A stretch of DNA of 64,000 bases from Firm-13 sp964617375 (lineage in GTDB: Bacteria; Bacillota; Clostridia; Saccharofermentanales; Saccharofermentanaceae). The first letter of the stretch is position 1. Each line of letters begins with the position of its first letter. The position numbers and the translations under genes were made by a program. The stretch covers positions 80,611 through 144,610 of the forward strand of contig CAZTXQ010000001.1 of NCBI GenBank assembly GCA_964617375.1, in the 5' to 3' direction. Shown here piece after piece: positions 1-8,290 of this stretch. The notes beneath the pieces are model-generated. The model searched no databases, was not told where the DNA came from, and saw only the letters and a list, made by a program, of their open reading frames with translations.

Positions 1-512
1 TTAGGGGCGAGATACATCACCATGTTTCTGCCCTCTACCTTGGGCGCCTTCTCGATTTGTCCGTTCTCTGCGCAAAGCTGAGCGAACTTATCCATAAGCG
101 CGTAACCCTGGCTCTGGTATGCCATTTCACGTCCGCGGAACTTAATAAGAACCTTGACGCGGTCTCCATCCGTTAAAAAACGGCAGGCATTCTTCGTTTT
201 GACATTCAGATCGTGATCCTCTGTAGTCAGCTTCATACCGACTTCTTTGATTTCCGTCACTTTCTGATTTTTACGGGCTTCCTTCTCTCTCTTTGCCTGC
301 TCAAATGTGAACTTACCGTAGTCCATAATTTTGCAAACCGGATTCTCCGGATTATTGGCAATTAATACAAGGTCCAGATCCTGATCTTCGGCACGTTTTC
401 TAGCCTCAGTGATTGATACGACACCGATCATACTTCCGTCCGATTCAATCAATCTAACTTCCCTGAAACGAATTGCGTCATTCATTTGCTGCCCGTTACT
501 TGGTCTTGCGAT
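1..512 (-). CDS. infC: Translation initiation factor IF-3, 3' end cut by window edge
   Basis: IF-3 binds the 30S subunit and checks start codon and initiator tRNA. The reading frame shows the family pattern: REVRLI near the N terminus, VCKIMDYGKF and KEARKNQK in the middle, and KIKFRGRE-like and GRNMVMYLAP at the end. The frame is still open at base 1, so the last residue or residues lie outside the window; the TTA at bases 1-3 is out of frame. No ATG fits the ribosome site: AGGAGG (527-522) is 9 nt from ATC (512-510) and 3 nt from ATT (518-516), while the first ATG (485) lies 36 nt away. I chose ATC; ATT is possible. IF-3 genes are known for AUU/AUC starts, which IF-3 itself discriminates against, giving autoregulation. 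rpmI and rplT probably follow to the left. Confidence 0.95.
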   Translation of the reverse strand, partial: MARPSNGQQMNDAIRFREVRLIESDGSMIGVVSITEARKRAEDQDLDLVLIANNPENPVCKIMDYGKFTFEQAKREKEARKNQKVTEIKEVGMKLTTEDHDLNVKTKNACRFLTDGDRVKVLIKFRGREMAYQSQGYALMDKFAQLCAENGQIEKAPKVEGRNMVMYLAP

Positions 513-534
513 AGGAATGCACCTCCTCAGATAC

Positions 535-568
535 AATAAAAAATGGAGCGAATTAACATCCGCTCCAT
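535..568 (-). terminator. Intrinsic terminator/attenuator in the infC leader
   Basis: On the minus strand ATGGAGCG (568-561) pairs with CGCTCCAT (550-543) around a 10-nt loop and is followed at once by six T (543-538). It sits only about 10 nt upstream of the infC ribosome site, so it would stop transcription before the gene unless disrupted. This is the arrangement of leader attenuation in Firmicutes infC-rpmI-rplT operons. Confidence 0.75.
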
Positions 569-660
569 GAAAAACCGGTTATACCGGAATTCATTATCTC
601 TAAACCTCTTTGCTTGGCTTGAGGTGAGAAGCGGATGCTTCTTCTTTCTATGACGTAGAA
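557..660 (-). promoter_or_regulatory. infC leader RNA, L20-type autoregulatory candidate
   Basis: The 5' leader between promoter and attenuator contains CATCCGCT (637-630), an exact reverse complement of AGCGGATG (564-557) inside the 5' half of the attenuator. Pairing of the two would break the terminator stem, so two exclusive folds exist. A further small hairpin CCGG-TTATA-CCGG lies at about 575-587. Known: Bacillota infC operons are often controlled by ribosomal protein L20 binding a 23S-like leader. Assignment to that family is inference from position and fold. Confidence 0.6.
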
Positions 661-689
661 ATAATAACCTACCCGCCGCCTGATGTCAA
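661..689 (-). promoter_or_regulatory. SigA-type promoter of infC
   Basis: Minus strand TTGACA (689-684), 17-nt spacer, TATTAT (666-661): perfect -35, one mismatch in the -10. Transcription would start near 654, giving a leader of about 140 nt. Confidence 0.8.
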
Positions 690-752
690 CAGGGGAAATG
701 ACCGGTCATACCTTCTTGTCCATGAAATTTGCGGCGTAACCCGCTTTATTTC

Positions 753-761
753 TGCTATAAT
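753..761 (+). promoter_or_regulatory. Extended -10 promoter of the aminotransferase gene
   Basis: TG-C-TATAAT, a consensus -10 with the TG extension, 40 nt before the start codon at 801. No good -35 is seen at 17 nt, as is usual for extended -10 promoters. Confidence 0.6.
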
Positions 762-800
762 ATACCAAATCAAGGATAACTTTTAAAGGAGTAATGCATT

Positions 801-1976
801 ATGATTTCGCAGCGTATCGCAAAGAAACTATCTTCCGGATCGATGATCCGTAAAATGTTCGAAGAAGGCAACCGGCTGAAGGCACTGTATGGTGCGGAAA
901 ATGTCTTTGACTTTTCGATCGGCAATCCTGATCTCGAACCGCCGCAGGAAGTAATCGATGCGATTTCCGAATACGCCGCATCCGGTATTAAGGGCATACA
1001 TTCTTATATGAGCAACAGCGGGTATGAATCCACCCGTGCGGCCGTTGCCGCTTCTCTATCCGCCAAAAGCGGTATCCCGATGACATCGGACGCCGTCTGC
1101 ATGACGGTCGGGGCGGCGGGGGCCATGAACGCCGTTCTTCGCTCCATACTCGATCCGGGAGATGAAGTTATCGTACTCTCACCCTTCTTCATGGAATACA
1201 TGTCCTATATCGACAACCATGACGGGGTACCGGTCATTATCCCGACCATCCCCGACACTTTTCTTCCTGATATCGATGCGATCAAGGCAGCCATAACACC
1301 GAGGACAAAGGCGATCATCGTCAATTCTCCGAACAATCCGAGCGGCGTCGTATACCCGGCCCCGGTCCTGGACGAACTCAATGCGTGCCTTATGTCGCAG
1401 GATCATGTGATTCATGTGATCTCCGACGAGCCGTATATCGATCTCGTATATGACGGCCAGAGCGTACCGCCCTCCCTTGCACATTTTGATAACGTTATTG
1501 TCTGCTTCTCCTGGAGCAAATCCCTATCGCTTCCCGGAGAGCGCATCGGATTTTCGGCCGTCAGCCCGAAACACACCGATTACAAAGATCTCTGCCCTGC
1601 GATCGTGATGTGCAACCGCATATTAGGCAGCGTCAACGCGCCTGCCTTCTTCCAGAAAATCATCGAGAAAACGATCGATGCCAAGGTTGACGTGGGAAAT
1701 TATGAGTACAGACGAAATCTCCTGTACGACATCGTGACGGGCGCCGGATTCACCTGCGCCAAACCGGCCGGTGCTCTGTATCTTTTCCCGAAATCACCGG
1801 TTGACGATTCCGTATTTGCCGCAGCGTGCGCCAAACACAATCTGCTCGTAGTTCCGGGCTCTGCGTTCTCGTGTCCGGGATATTTCAGGCTGGCCTTCTG
1901 TGTCTCTGAAGAAACGATCCGCGGTTCGCAAAGAGCTTTTATGGCGGTCGGCAAAGAATTCGGATTAATACAATAA
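801..1976 (+). CDS. PLP-dependent aminotransferase, class I/II
   Basis: A cytosolic fold-type I aminotransferase of 391 residues that moves an amino group between an amino acid and a 2-oxoacid. Visible are the NSPNNPSG motif (175-182), the PLP-contacting Asp in SDEPY (209), and the PLP lysine in SWSKSLSLPGERIGF (Lys240). Length and motifs match the aspartate aminotransferase-like group; the substrate cannot be told. AAAGGAG (785-791) supports the ATG at 801. It is a single-gene unit with its own extended -10 promoter and a terminator right after the stop, divergent from infC and convergent with the thiN operon. Confidence 0.9.
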   Translation: MISQRIAKKLSSGSMIRKMFEEGNRLKALYGAENVFDFSIGNPDLEPPQEVIDAISEYAASGIKGIHSYMSNSGYESTRAAVAASLSAKSGIPMTSDAVCMTVGAAGAMNAVLRSILDPGDEVIVLSPFFMEYMSYIDNHDGVPVIIPTIPDTFLPDIDAIKAAITPRTKAIIVNSPNNPSGVVYPAPVLDELNACLMSQDHVIHVISDEPYIDLVYDGQSVPPSLAHFDNVIVCFSWSKSLSLPGERIGFSAVSPKHTDYKDLCPAIVMCNRILGSVNAPAFFQKIIEKTIDAKVDVGNYEYRRNLLYDIVTGAGFTCAKPAGALYLFPKSPVDDSVFAAACAKHNLLVVPGSAFSCPGYFRLAFCVSEETIRGSQRAFMAVGKEFGLIQ

Positions 1977-1999
1977 CCGGAACCATATCCGGTTCCATG

Positions 2000-2028
2000 A
2001 AAAAGGAGGGATTCATTCCCTCCTTTTT
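2000..2028. terminator. Bidirectional terminator between aminotransferase and thiN
   Basis: AAAAAGGAGGGA (2000-2011) pairs perfectly with TCCCTCCTTTTT (2017-2028) around a 5-nt loop. The A and T runs on both sides let it work for the plus-strand aminotransferase and for the minus-strand priA-to-thiN operon. Confidence 0.85.
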
Positions 2029-2052
2029 GCTGCTGTTTTTTGAAAAAAGGAC

Positions 2053-2721
2053 TCAGACGGCCGGAGTAACCATAATCAGCATCGTTCCGCCCGTAAAATC
2101 AACTCCGATATCCTTTGCGTTTTTTTGTACGGCATTGCTGATCGAAAAGGAGCTTCCCGGAATAAGGGTTCTGCCCTTCAATGCATAGCGAAGTCCTGCG
2201 GTTGTAACTCCTGTAACTTCCTGGAACAGAGGCAAAAGGGAGACTGCCAGTTTCTCCCGTTCGTGAGACGTCCGCCACTTCCTGTTGTTCAGACGGAAAC
2301 TGGCCGGTCCCTTACATACGTAGATCCATGTGCTGCCGTCCGTAATAGTCAGATCTCGTCCCTCTTCTGCAAGACGCCCTGACAGCAGCAGATTCGACAG
2401 TACATGATCGGGACGTCCGGTCAGCGAACAGATCAGAAGAACCGGATGTTCGGACGGGATGCTTCGGAGACAGAGTTCCGTATCGGTCATGTCTTTTTCT
2501 ACGGGAAAAACTTCGAGAGGAATCTTCAGTTCGCGAATCCATGACAGAGTATCCGGATCGATTGAGTCCAGATCTCCAAGGAGTTTGCTCGGAAGTATGC
2601 ACATCTGTTTGGCGTGGTACGCTCCGCTGTCTGCACAGATAATCCGGTCATCCGGAGACAGTTCCCTCACCAGAGCGTCATAATTAAGATTCGGTCCGCC
2701 GGTTAATACTACCCATCGCAT
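2053..2721 (-). CDS. thiN: Thiamine pyrophosphokinase
   Basis: Transfers pyrophosphate from ATP to thiamine to make thiamine diphosphate. The 222-residue protein has the usual N-terminal catalytic half with GDLDS (49-53) and the acidic DMTDTE segment (77-82) that binds Mg-ATP and thiamine, then TGRPDH, and a C-terminal beta-rich domain. Length is typical. It is the last gene of the long minus-strand operon, 53 bases after rpe, where it is also found in many Bacillota. The ATG follows AAGGGGGC. No thiamine riboswitch is visible in the short gap before it, so expression should follow the operon. Confidence 0.9.
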   Translation of the reverse strand: MRWVVLTGGPNLNYDALVRELSPDDRIICADSGAYHAKQMCILPSKLLGDLDSIDPDTLSWIRELKIPLEVFPVEKDMTDTELCLRSIPSEHPVLLICSLTGRPDHVLSNLLLSGRLAEEGRDLTITDGSTWIYVCKGPASFRLNNRKWRTSHEREKLAVSLLPLFQEVTGVTTAGLRYALKGRTLIPGSSFSISNAVQKNAKDIGVDFTGGTMLIMVTPAV

Positions 2722-2774
2722 ACAAATAAGCCCCCTTGCCGCAAAACATCCCGAAAAGTATTATTTCTTATAAC

Positions 2775-3425
2775 TTATGCATTTATCAATCTTCTCATTG
2801 CTTCTTCCGGATTCGGATCACCGAATACCGCACTGCCGGCTACCAGAAGTGTCGCACCCGAAGAAATAATAACGGGTGCTGTTTTATCGGATACGCCTCC
2901 GTCAACCGACAGCCACGCATTTGATCCGATGCGGTCCAATTCATCCCGTACCGCCCGGATTCTCGCCGGTGCTTCCGCCATAAAGCTCTGCCCTCCGAAT
3001 CCCGGGTATACAGACATAATTAAGACCAGATCCAGATCGGGAAGAAACGGAAACAACGTCTCTACCGCTGTGTCCGGATTAAGCGAAATACCCGCTTTCT
3101 TACCCAGACCGTGAATCATACGGATAATCGAGGAGGGGTCCTGCACCGTTTCGATGTGAAAAGTCACGATGTCGGCACCGGCTTCCGAAAAAGCGCGGAT
3201 GTATTCTTCCGGATTCGTGATCATCAGATGTACGTCAAACTGAAGATCGGTCCTGGACCGGATCGATTTGATGATGGGTATGCCAAAAGAAATGTTCGGA
3301 ACAAAATGTCCGTCCATTACATCGATATGAAGAATACCGGTATCCTTTTCGATTTTCCGGATATCTGCGAGCAGATTTCCGAAATCAGCTGACAGTATCG
3401 ACGGTGCAATTTGAATGTTTCTCAT
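2775..3425 (-). CDS. rpe: Ribulose-phosphate 3-epimerase
   Basis: Interconverts ribulose 5-phosphate and xylulose 5-phosphate in the pentose phosphate pathway. The 216-residue TIM barrel shows APSILSADF at the N terminus, HIDVMDGHFVPN with the catalytic Asp36, the GFGGQSF phosphate loop region, and LSVDGGV with the second catalytic Asp. The start codon overlaps the rsgA stop as ATGA, so translation is probably coupled. Pairing of rsgA, rpe and thiN behind prkC is a common Bacillota order. Confidence 0.96.
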   Translation of the reverse strand: MRNIQIAPSILSADFGNLLADIRKIEKDTGILHIDVMDGHFVPNISFGIPIIKSIRSRTDLQFDVHLMITNPEEYIRAFSEAGADIVTFHIETVQDPSSIIRMIHGLGKKAGISLNPDTAVETLFPFLPDLDLVLIMSVYPGFGGQSFMAEAPARIRAVRDELDRIGSNAWLSVDGGVSDKTAPVIISSGATLLVAGSAVFGDPNPEEAMRRLINA

Positions 3426-4351
3426 TTTGTCTTCTCCTGATGTTTCGTATGATATGTTTTGTTTTTTACGAGAAAAGTAACAAATTCACGATACCTTTCC
3501 AGTCGGCCCGGATCCATTTGAGCTTCTTCAATTGCGCAGCCGAGTTCTCCCGTATGCCTGCAGTCCTGGAATCGGCATTTCCCGTCGATTCGAAGCAATT
3601 CGGGATACCCGTACCGGACGTCTTCTTCCGCAATGCCGATGTCCGCAAGCTCGAGCGACGAGAATCCCGGCGTATCCATCAAATATCCGTCGTCTACCGG
3701 GAAAAGCTCCACATGACGTGTCGTATGCTTTCCCCTCTTCAGGCGGTCGCTGATCTCTCCTACCTCCATGCCGGTAAATCCCGTAAGAATATTGCACAGG
3801 GTTGACTTCCCGACGCCCGACTGTCCGGCAAAGCCGACTGTGTTTCCGTGAAACAAATCCCGGATACCGGCCATATCGGAGAAGCCGTCAACGGATGAAG
3901 TGAATACCGGGAATCCCGCATCCGCATACACAGTCCTGATCCTCGTCGTTTCTTCCTCTTCCAGATCCATTTTTGTTATCCAGATAACCGGTTTAATCCC
4001 CTGCTTTTCGCAAAGAATCAGAAGCTTGTCGAGAAGCTTGAAATCCGGAGCGGGCGATAGCGGCGAGATCGTAAGGATCATGATATCAAGATTTGCGACT
4101 GAGGGACGTATCATCAGGTTTTTTCTTTGATGAATGGCGGTGATCACATACGGAATATCCGGATCCCCGGAAAGTTCCACATCCACATGATCCCCTATCG
4201 TAGGAGTCGTTCGCTCTTTCCGGAAAATACCGCGCGGCTTGGCTGTCACCGTACCGGCTTCGGTCAAATGTATTTCGTAGGACCCGCCTACGCCCTTAAC
4301 AATCGTTCCGGTCAGCAATTGTGCCCTCCCCTTTTGGTCCGTCACATTCAA
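3422..4351 (-). CDS. rsgA: Ribosome small-subunit biogenesis GTPase RsgA
   Basis: Circularly permuted GTPase that acts late in 30S maturation. The 309-residue protein has an N-terminal OB fold, then TKMDL (the G4 motif) before GQSGVGKST (the G1/P-loop), the permuted order typical of the family, then DTPGF (G3), and a C-terminal zinc site CRFQDCRH...C. The frame begins at TTG (4351), which overlaps the prkC stop as TTGA and has AGGT 5 nt upstream; GTG at 4345 is the alternative. Coupling to prkC by overlap is like the def/fmt junction in the same operon. Confidence 0.95.
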   Translation of the reverse strand: MNVTDQKGRAQLLTGTIVKGVGGSYEIHLTEAGTVTAKPRGIFRKERTTPTIGDHVDVELSGDPDIPYVITAIHQRKNLMIRPSVANLDIMILTISPLSPAPDFKLLDKLLILCEKQGIKPVIWITKMDLEEEETTRIRTVYADAGFPVFTSSVDGFSDMAGIRDLFHGNTVGFAGQSGVGKSTLCNILTGFTGMEVGEISDRLKRGKHTTRHVELFPVDDGYLMDTPGFSSLELADIGIAEEDVRYGYPELLRIDGKCRFQDCRHTGELGCAIEEAQMDPGRLERYREFVTFLVKNKTYHTKHQEKTK

Positions 4352-6501
4352 GTCTTACCTGTTTCTTTATTGTCTTTGTCGGTTACAGAGTCGACGGCCG
4401 CCGCCGCAGTGTTTGCGCCGGGCAATGTCGGAGGCGGTTCTGTCGTAACGACAGGAGCCGTAGTCGGCGTCGAAATCTGGTCAAAGACCGCACGAAGCGC
4501 CACGGGATGATTCGGCATGCTAAAAGTATAATTCGGACTGTCACTTACGGGATTATTGCTCTCGTCAACCCATCCCGCAAAAGAGTATCCTGCGTTCGCG
4601 TATGCGATAACCGTTACGGCAGTGCCTTCAAGATACGATCCGTTGCCGGTTGAGGTGCCGCCGTCGCTCGGAAGCAACGTGACTTCGCTTGTCACCGGAG
4701 CCGGTGTCGGCGTAGGTGTCGGCGTAGGTGTCGGTGTCGGCGTAGGTGTAATACCGAAATTGCTCTTGATCGCGTCATCGTACGTTCCCACCGTAAGATT
4801 GATGGAAGATTTCGGATTCACGGGAGTTCCCTTGACCGGATCCGACGAAATGACATAAAGCTCGTCATAGGAAAGAGCCTCGGCTCCCGGCATGACCGTT
4901 ACAACTCCCAGGTAAAGTCCGTTCTGCTCGAGAATCCCCTTGGCCGTGGTAAGGGAAAGGGTAATGAGCTCCGGTATCTCGACCGTGGAGGCTCCGGTGC
5001 TGTAATAGACGGTGATATCGGCGCCGGGCTGTACATATGTGCCTGCAGCAGGATCGGTCCGTATAACCATATTGAGAGCGACCGTATTGCTGGCCTCTGG
5101 CCGTAAGGTTACCTTCAGCTTCTTGTTGGTAAGGTCGTTCTGCACGGATACCTGATCCACACCGGTATAATCCGATATGAGAATGGACTCGGGTTTGATG
5201 CTTACGGTCAGTTCAAGAACGTTCATGCCGTTATCCGGTTTGATGACAACGCCCGGCTTAATGCTCTGCTTGGTAACAATACCGGCTTCGGCATACTCCG
5301 TCGACGCTTCGTAAATAATCGTATAGTCGGTGAAATCCTGTGCCTTCAGCTTCGTTTCGACGTCGTTAATCGGTGACCCTATGTAATTCCCTACCGTAAA
5401 CGACTGGTTCTCCGAATTGTTCAGATTGCTGGAAAGCATTCGCGACACGAGAAAAACCGTGCCGAATAAGATACCGAGAATGACGACGACCAGAAGAATG
5501 ATCAAAACATTATCCTTGGTACGTGATCTTCTTCTCCGGTCGATGGAATGCTCGATGTCCCGCAGTTTCCCGTAATTCGGATCGTGACGCATCGCCATCA
5601 TCTGGCTTGTCGTCTGCTCCGCCGTCTCCGTTCGGTTGATGATACCGTAGGCTCCGTTCGGATCGACCATCAGGGCATCCATTTCGGCAACCATCTCGTG
5701 AACGCTCGGATATCGCAAGTCGACCGATTTCTGCATACTTTTCTGGATAATCGCATCGAGACCTGCGGGAAGACCCGGAATCAGCGCCGATGCAATCGGG
5801 GGTGTCTCCTGAAGGTGCTTGATCGCAATGGCGACGGAGGTATCTCCGTCAAACGGAACACGGCCCGTAACCATCTCGAAAAGCAGGACGCCAAGCGAAT
5901 AAATATCCGTAGCGGGCCCGACCATCGAACCGCGCGCCTGTTCAGGCGAGAAATAATGTACGGAGCCTAAAGCCCCTCCCGAAGTCAGGGTGATCGTGTT
6001 GCTTGTCGCGGCTCGCGCGATGCCGAAATCCGTGACCTTCGCAATACGGTCACGCGTGATCAGAATATTGTGAGGCTTGATATCACGGTGAACAATGCCG
6101 TTCTGATGCGCGTGTTCCAATGCCATACCGATCTGAATCGCAATCGGCACGGCTACGCGCCAGTCCAGATGACCGTTCTGTGTGATCAGTTCCTTGATCG
6201 TGATTCCGTCAACGAATTCCTGCACCATATACCGGAATTCGCCTTCCTGCCCAACTCCGAGTACGCGTACAATATTCGGATGCGCCAGCGAAGCGGCAGA
6301 CTTTGCTTCCGTGTCAAAACGCTTGATAAATTCTTCATCAGCTACATATTCCGGCTTCAGGATCTTGATCGCAACATTCATTCCGGAAGTCATATCCGAT
6401 GCGAGATAGACGTTGGCCATACCGCCGCTGCCGATCATTCGTACGATCCTGTACCGACCGCCCAGGACCATGCCTTCCGGTCCCTGATTCGAAATACTCA
6501 T
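4348..6501 (-). CDS. prkC: PASTA-domain Ser/Thr protein kinase with extra C-terminal InlB-like module
   Basis: Membrane kinase that senses cell-wall fragments or lipid II outside and phosphorylates growth and division proteins inside. The 717 residues hold: kinase domain with GSGGMANV (24-31), Lys46, HRDIKPHN (138-145) and DFG (158-160); a basic stretch and one membrane helix (about 331-352); three PASTA-like repeats (about 366-435, 440-502, 506-573). Unusually a (TP)8 stalk (585-600) and a beta-rich domain (about 602-674) follow, with AYANAGYSFAGWVDESN as in InlB B-repeat/Flg_new domains, then a Thr/Pro/Ala-rich tail. Start ATG overlaps the prpC stop by 4 nt. The extra module may bind wall or surface sugars; that is inference. 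Confidence 0.93.
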   Translation of the reverse strand: MSISNQGPEGMVLGGRYRIVRMIGSGGMANVYLASDMTSGMNVAIKILKPEYVADEEFIKRFDTEAKSAASLAHPNIVRVLGVGQEGEFRYMVQEFVDGITIKELITQNGHLDWRVAVPIAIQIGMALEHAHQNGIVHRDIKPHNILITRDRIAKVTDFGIARAATSNTITLTSGGALGSVHYFSPEQARGSMVGPATDIYSLGVLLFEMVTGRVPFDGDTSVAIAIKHLQETPPIASALIPGLPAGLDAIIQKSMQKSVDLRYPSVHEMVAEMDALMVDPNGAYGIINRTETAEQTTSQMMAMRHDPNYGKLRDIEHSIDRRRRSRTKDNVLIILLVVVILGILFGTVFLVSRMLSSNLNNSENQSFTVGNYIGSPINDVETKLKAQDFTDYTIIYEASTEYAEAGIVTKQSIKPGVVIKPDNGMNVLELTVSIKPESILISDYTGVDQVSVQNDLTNKKLKVTLRPEASNTVALNMVIRTDPAAGTYVQPGADITVYYSTGASTVEIPELITLSLTTAKGILEQNGLYLGVVTVMPGAEALSYDELYVISSDPVKGTPVNPKSSINLTVGTYDDAIKSNFGITPTPTPTPTPTPTPTPAPVTSEVTLLPSDGGTSTGNGSYLEGTAVTVIAYANAGYSFAGWVDESNNPVSDSPNYTFSMPNHPVALRAVFDQISTPTTAPVVTTEPPPTLPGANTAAAAVDSVTDKDNKETGKT
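4701..4750 (-). repeat. GTCGGN microsatellite coding the (TP)8 linker of PrkC
   Basis: Near-perfect 6-base units (GTCGGC/GTAGGT type on the plus strand) encode alternating Thr-Pro. Such repeats can change length by slippage in steps of two residues without breaking the frame. Confidence 0.8.
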
Positions 6502-7253
6502 ACTTTCTCCTTGTTCTTTTCACGGTCGCAATGTATCAGGATTACCGTAACATTATCTTTTCCGCCGGCATTGTTTGCGGCGTCGATGAGATTTTTCGCG
6601 CATAAATCAAGATCCTTATGTCTTCTTAGGATATTCCGGATCTCGTCTTCCTCCACGTAGCCGTAGAGGCCGTCCGAACACATAAGAATAAGATCTCCTT
6701 CGGATATGTCGAACGAATGCGTATCGGGAGACATATACTCATTGACGCCGAGCGATTTGAGAAGAATATGGCGTTTGGGGTGTGTAAGTGCTTCTTCTTC
6801 GGTAATCGATCCCGAGTCGATCAGTTCCTGAACGAGCGTATGGTCGACGGTAAGCCGATCGAGACCGGAGCCGTGAAGAAGATACACGCGGCAGTCGCCG
6901 ATATGAGAGATGTACAGACGCCAGTCGCGAAAAACGGCAACCGTAAGCGTCGTGCCCATTCCCTGATACTCTTTGTCGTCCAGACTTTCGAGATAGACCT
7001 TAACGTTTGTTTTTTCAATCAACAAATGAAGAACGTCTTCAAGATCTTGTTTGGTTTTGGCGGCTTCGAGCTCGCGCGGAAGCGATGACATAACATATTG
7101 GACGGCGGTCCGGCTCGCGAGCTCACCCACCGCGTGTCCCCCCATACCGTCCGCAATCACAAAAACGGAATCATCTCCGACGCTCATGGCGGCGTGAAAA
7201 TCTTCATTGTTGCCTCTTACAAGGCCCTTGTCCGTTGCGCTTGTATATCTCAT
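6498..7253 (-). CDS. prpC: PP2C-family protein phosphatase of the PrkC pair
   Basis: Metal-dependent Ser/Thr phosphatase that reverses PrkC phosphorylation in the cytosol. The 251-residue protein has all PP2C motifs in order: GNNEDF near residue 15, ADGMGGH with the metal Asp, GTTLTVA, SDGLYGYV, and the C-terminal GGKDNVTVI. Length fits the bacterial Stp1/PrpC group without extra domains. It overlaps the rlmN stop and the prkC start by 4 nt each (ATGA), so kinase and phosphatase should be made together. Confidence 0.95.
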   Translation of the reverse strand: MRYTSATDKGLVRGNNEDFHAAMSVGDDSVFVIADGMGGHAVGELASRTAVQYVMSSLPRELEAAKTKQDLEDVLHLLIEKTNVKVYLESLDDKEYQGMGTTLTVAVFRDWRLYISHIGDCRVYLLHGSGLDRLTVDHTLVQELIDSGSITEEEALTHPKRHILLKSLGVNEYMSPDTHSFDISEGDLILMCSDGLYGYVEEDEIRNILRRHKDLDLCAKNLIDAANNAGGKDNVTVILIHCDREKNKEKV

Positions 7254-8290
7254 AGCTCTCTAGTTCCCTCAATTCCCCTTCGAAGCTGACCGCAGGCCGC
7301 CATAATATCCGAACCCATCTCCCGCCTGAGTGTGACAGTCATGCCGAGCTGTTCGAGCGTCTGTTGAAAAGTCCGGACATGATCCTGGGTACTTCTCTTA
7401 TAGGGACTTCCCGAAAACTCGTTGGCAGCGATCAGATTGATATGGCAATGAATTCCCCTGAGCCTTATCGCAAGTTCTTTGGCATCCCTTACGGAATCAT
7501 TTACACCGTTAAAAAGAGAATACTCAAACGTGATTCTCCTCCCGGTTCCGGCCGTATACCGGCGGCATGCATCCAGAAGTTCATCCAAATCATAGCGGTT
7601 CGCCACAGGCATCATACTGCGTCGCATTACATCGTTTGGAGCATGCAGTGACACCGAAAGATTTACCTGTAGATTGGCATACATGAATTCTAACATTTGA
7701 GGAACCAGTCCGCAAGTTGACACGGTTATATGCCGCGCCCCCAGATTCAAGCCTTTGGGATCGTTTGCGAGCTTAATAAAACCCATAAGGTTGTCATAAT
7801 TATCGAAGGGCTCGCCGATTCCCATAACGACGACGCTGTGAATTCTCTCGCCGATTCTGTCCTGTATTACGGTAATCTGTCCGAGCATTTCGCCGGCGGT
7901 TAGACTCCGCCCGAATCCGGCATGCGCCGACGCGCAGAAGGCACAGCCCATCTTGCATCCGGCCTGCGATGAAATACAGACGGAATAGCCTGTTCTGTAC
8001 TTCATCAGAACTGTCTCGATCACATGGCTGTCATGAAGACGGAATATGAATTTTTTCGTGCCGTCGATGGTTGATGTGAGTTCATTTTCGACTTGAAGGC
8101 CCGTGACAATGAAATCCTGAAGGAGCGATTCGCGAATCGGGTTCGGGATATTCTGCATGCGCGAAGTATCTTCGACGCCTTTCGAAAACCACTGGTAAAT
8201 CTGGGCGGCGCGATACGCGGGATAGCCCCTGTCCTTTACCCAGGTCTCCCAATCGGAAAGATTCAAATCAAATGCAAGACGTTTATCCAT
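7250..8290 (-). CDS. rlmN: Dual-specificity 23S rRNA A2503 / tRNA A37 C2-methyltransferase
   Basis: Radical-SAM enzyme that methylates C2 of A2503 in 23S rRNA and, in the family, A37 of some tRNAs. The 346 residues contain the cluster motif CKMGCAFC, the SAM-binding GIGEP, and the C-terminal MAACGQLR with the Cys that forms the covalent intermediate. An N-terminal accessory domain (about 1-90) is present. Its ATG shares one base with the rsmB stop (TAATG) and its own stop overlaps prpC. No feature suggests the Cfr resistance enzyme rather than RlmN; the neighbourhood is the housekeeping one. Confidence 0.95.
   Translation of the reverse strand: MDKRLAFDLNLSDWETWVKDRGYPAYRAAQIYQWFSKGVEDTSRMQNIPNPIRESLLQDFIVTGLQVENELTSTIDGTKKFIFRLHDSHVIETVLMKYRTGYSVCISSQAGCKMGCAFCASAHAGFGRSLTAGEMLGQITVIQDRIGERIHSVVVMGIGEPFDNYDNLMGFIKLANDPKGLNLGARHITVSTCGLVPQMLEFMYANLQVNLSVSLHAPNDVMRRSMMPVANRYDLDELLDACRRYTAGTGRRITFEYSLFNGVNDSVRDAKELAIRLRGIHCHINLIAANEFSGSPYKRSTQDHVRTFQQTLEQLGMTVTLRREMGSDIMAACGQLRRGIEGTREL

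Noticed and set aside
1..3. TTA at the left edge as the infC stop codon
   Set aside because: Translating the whole gene shows these bases are out of frame; the frame is still open at base 1.
2650..2774. Thiamine riboswitch before thiN
   Set aside because: The gap to rpe is 53 bases and shows no TPP-box sequence.
4701..4750. Short repeats that look like a small CRISPR or satellite array
   Set aside because: They are in frame and code Thr-Pro in a stalk; there are no spacers.
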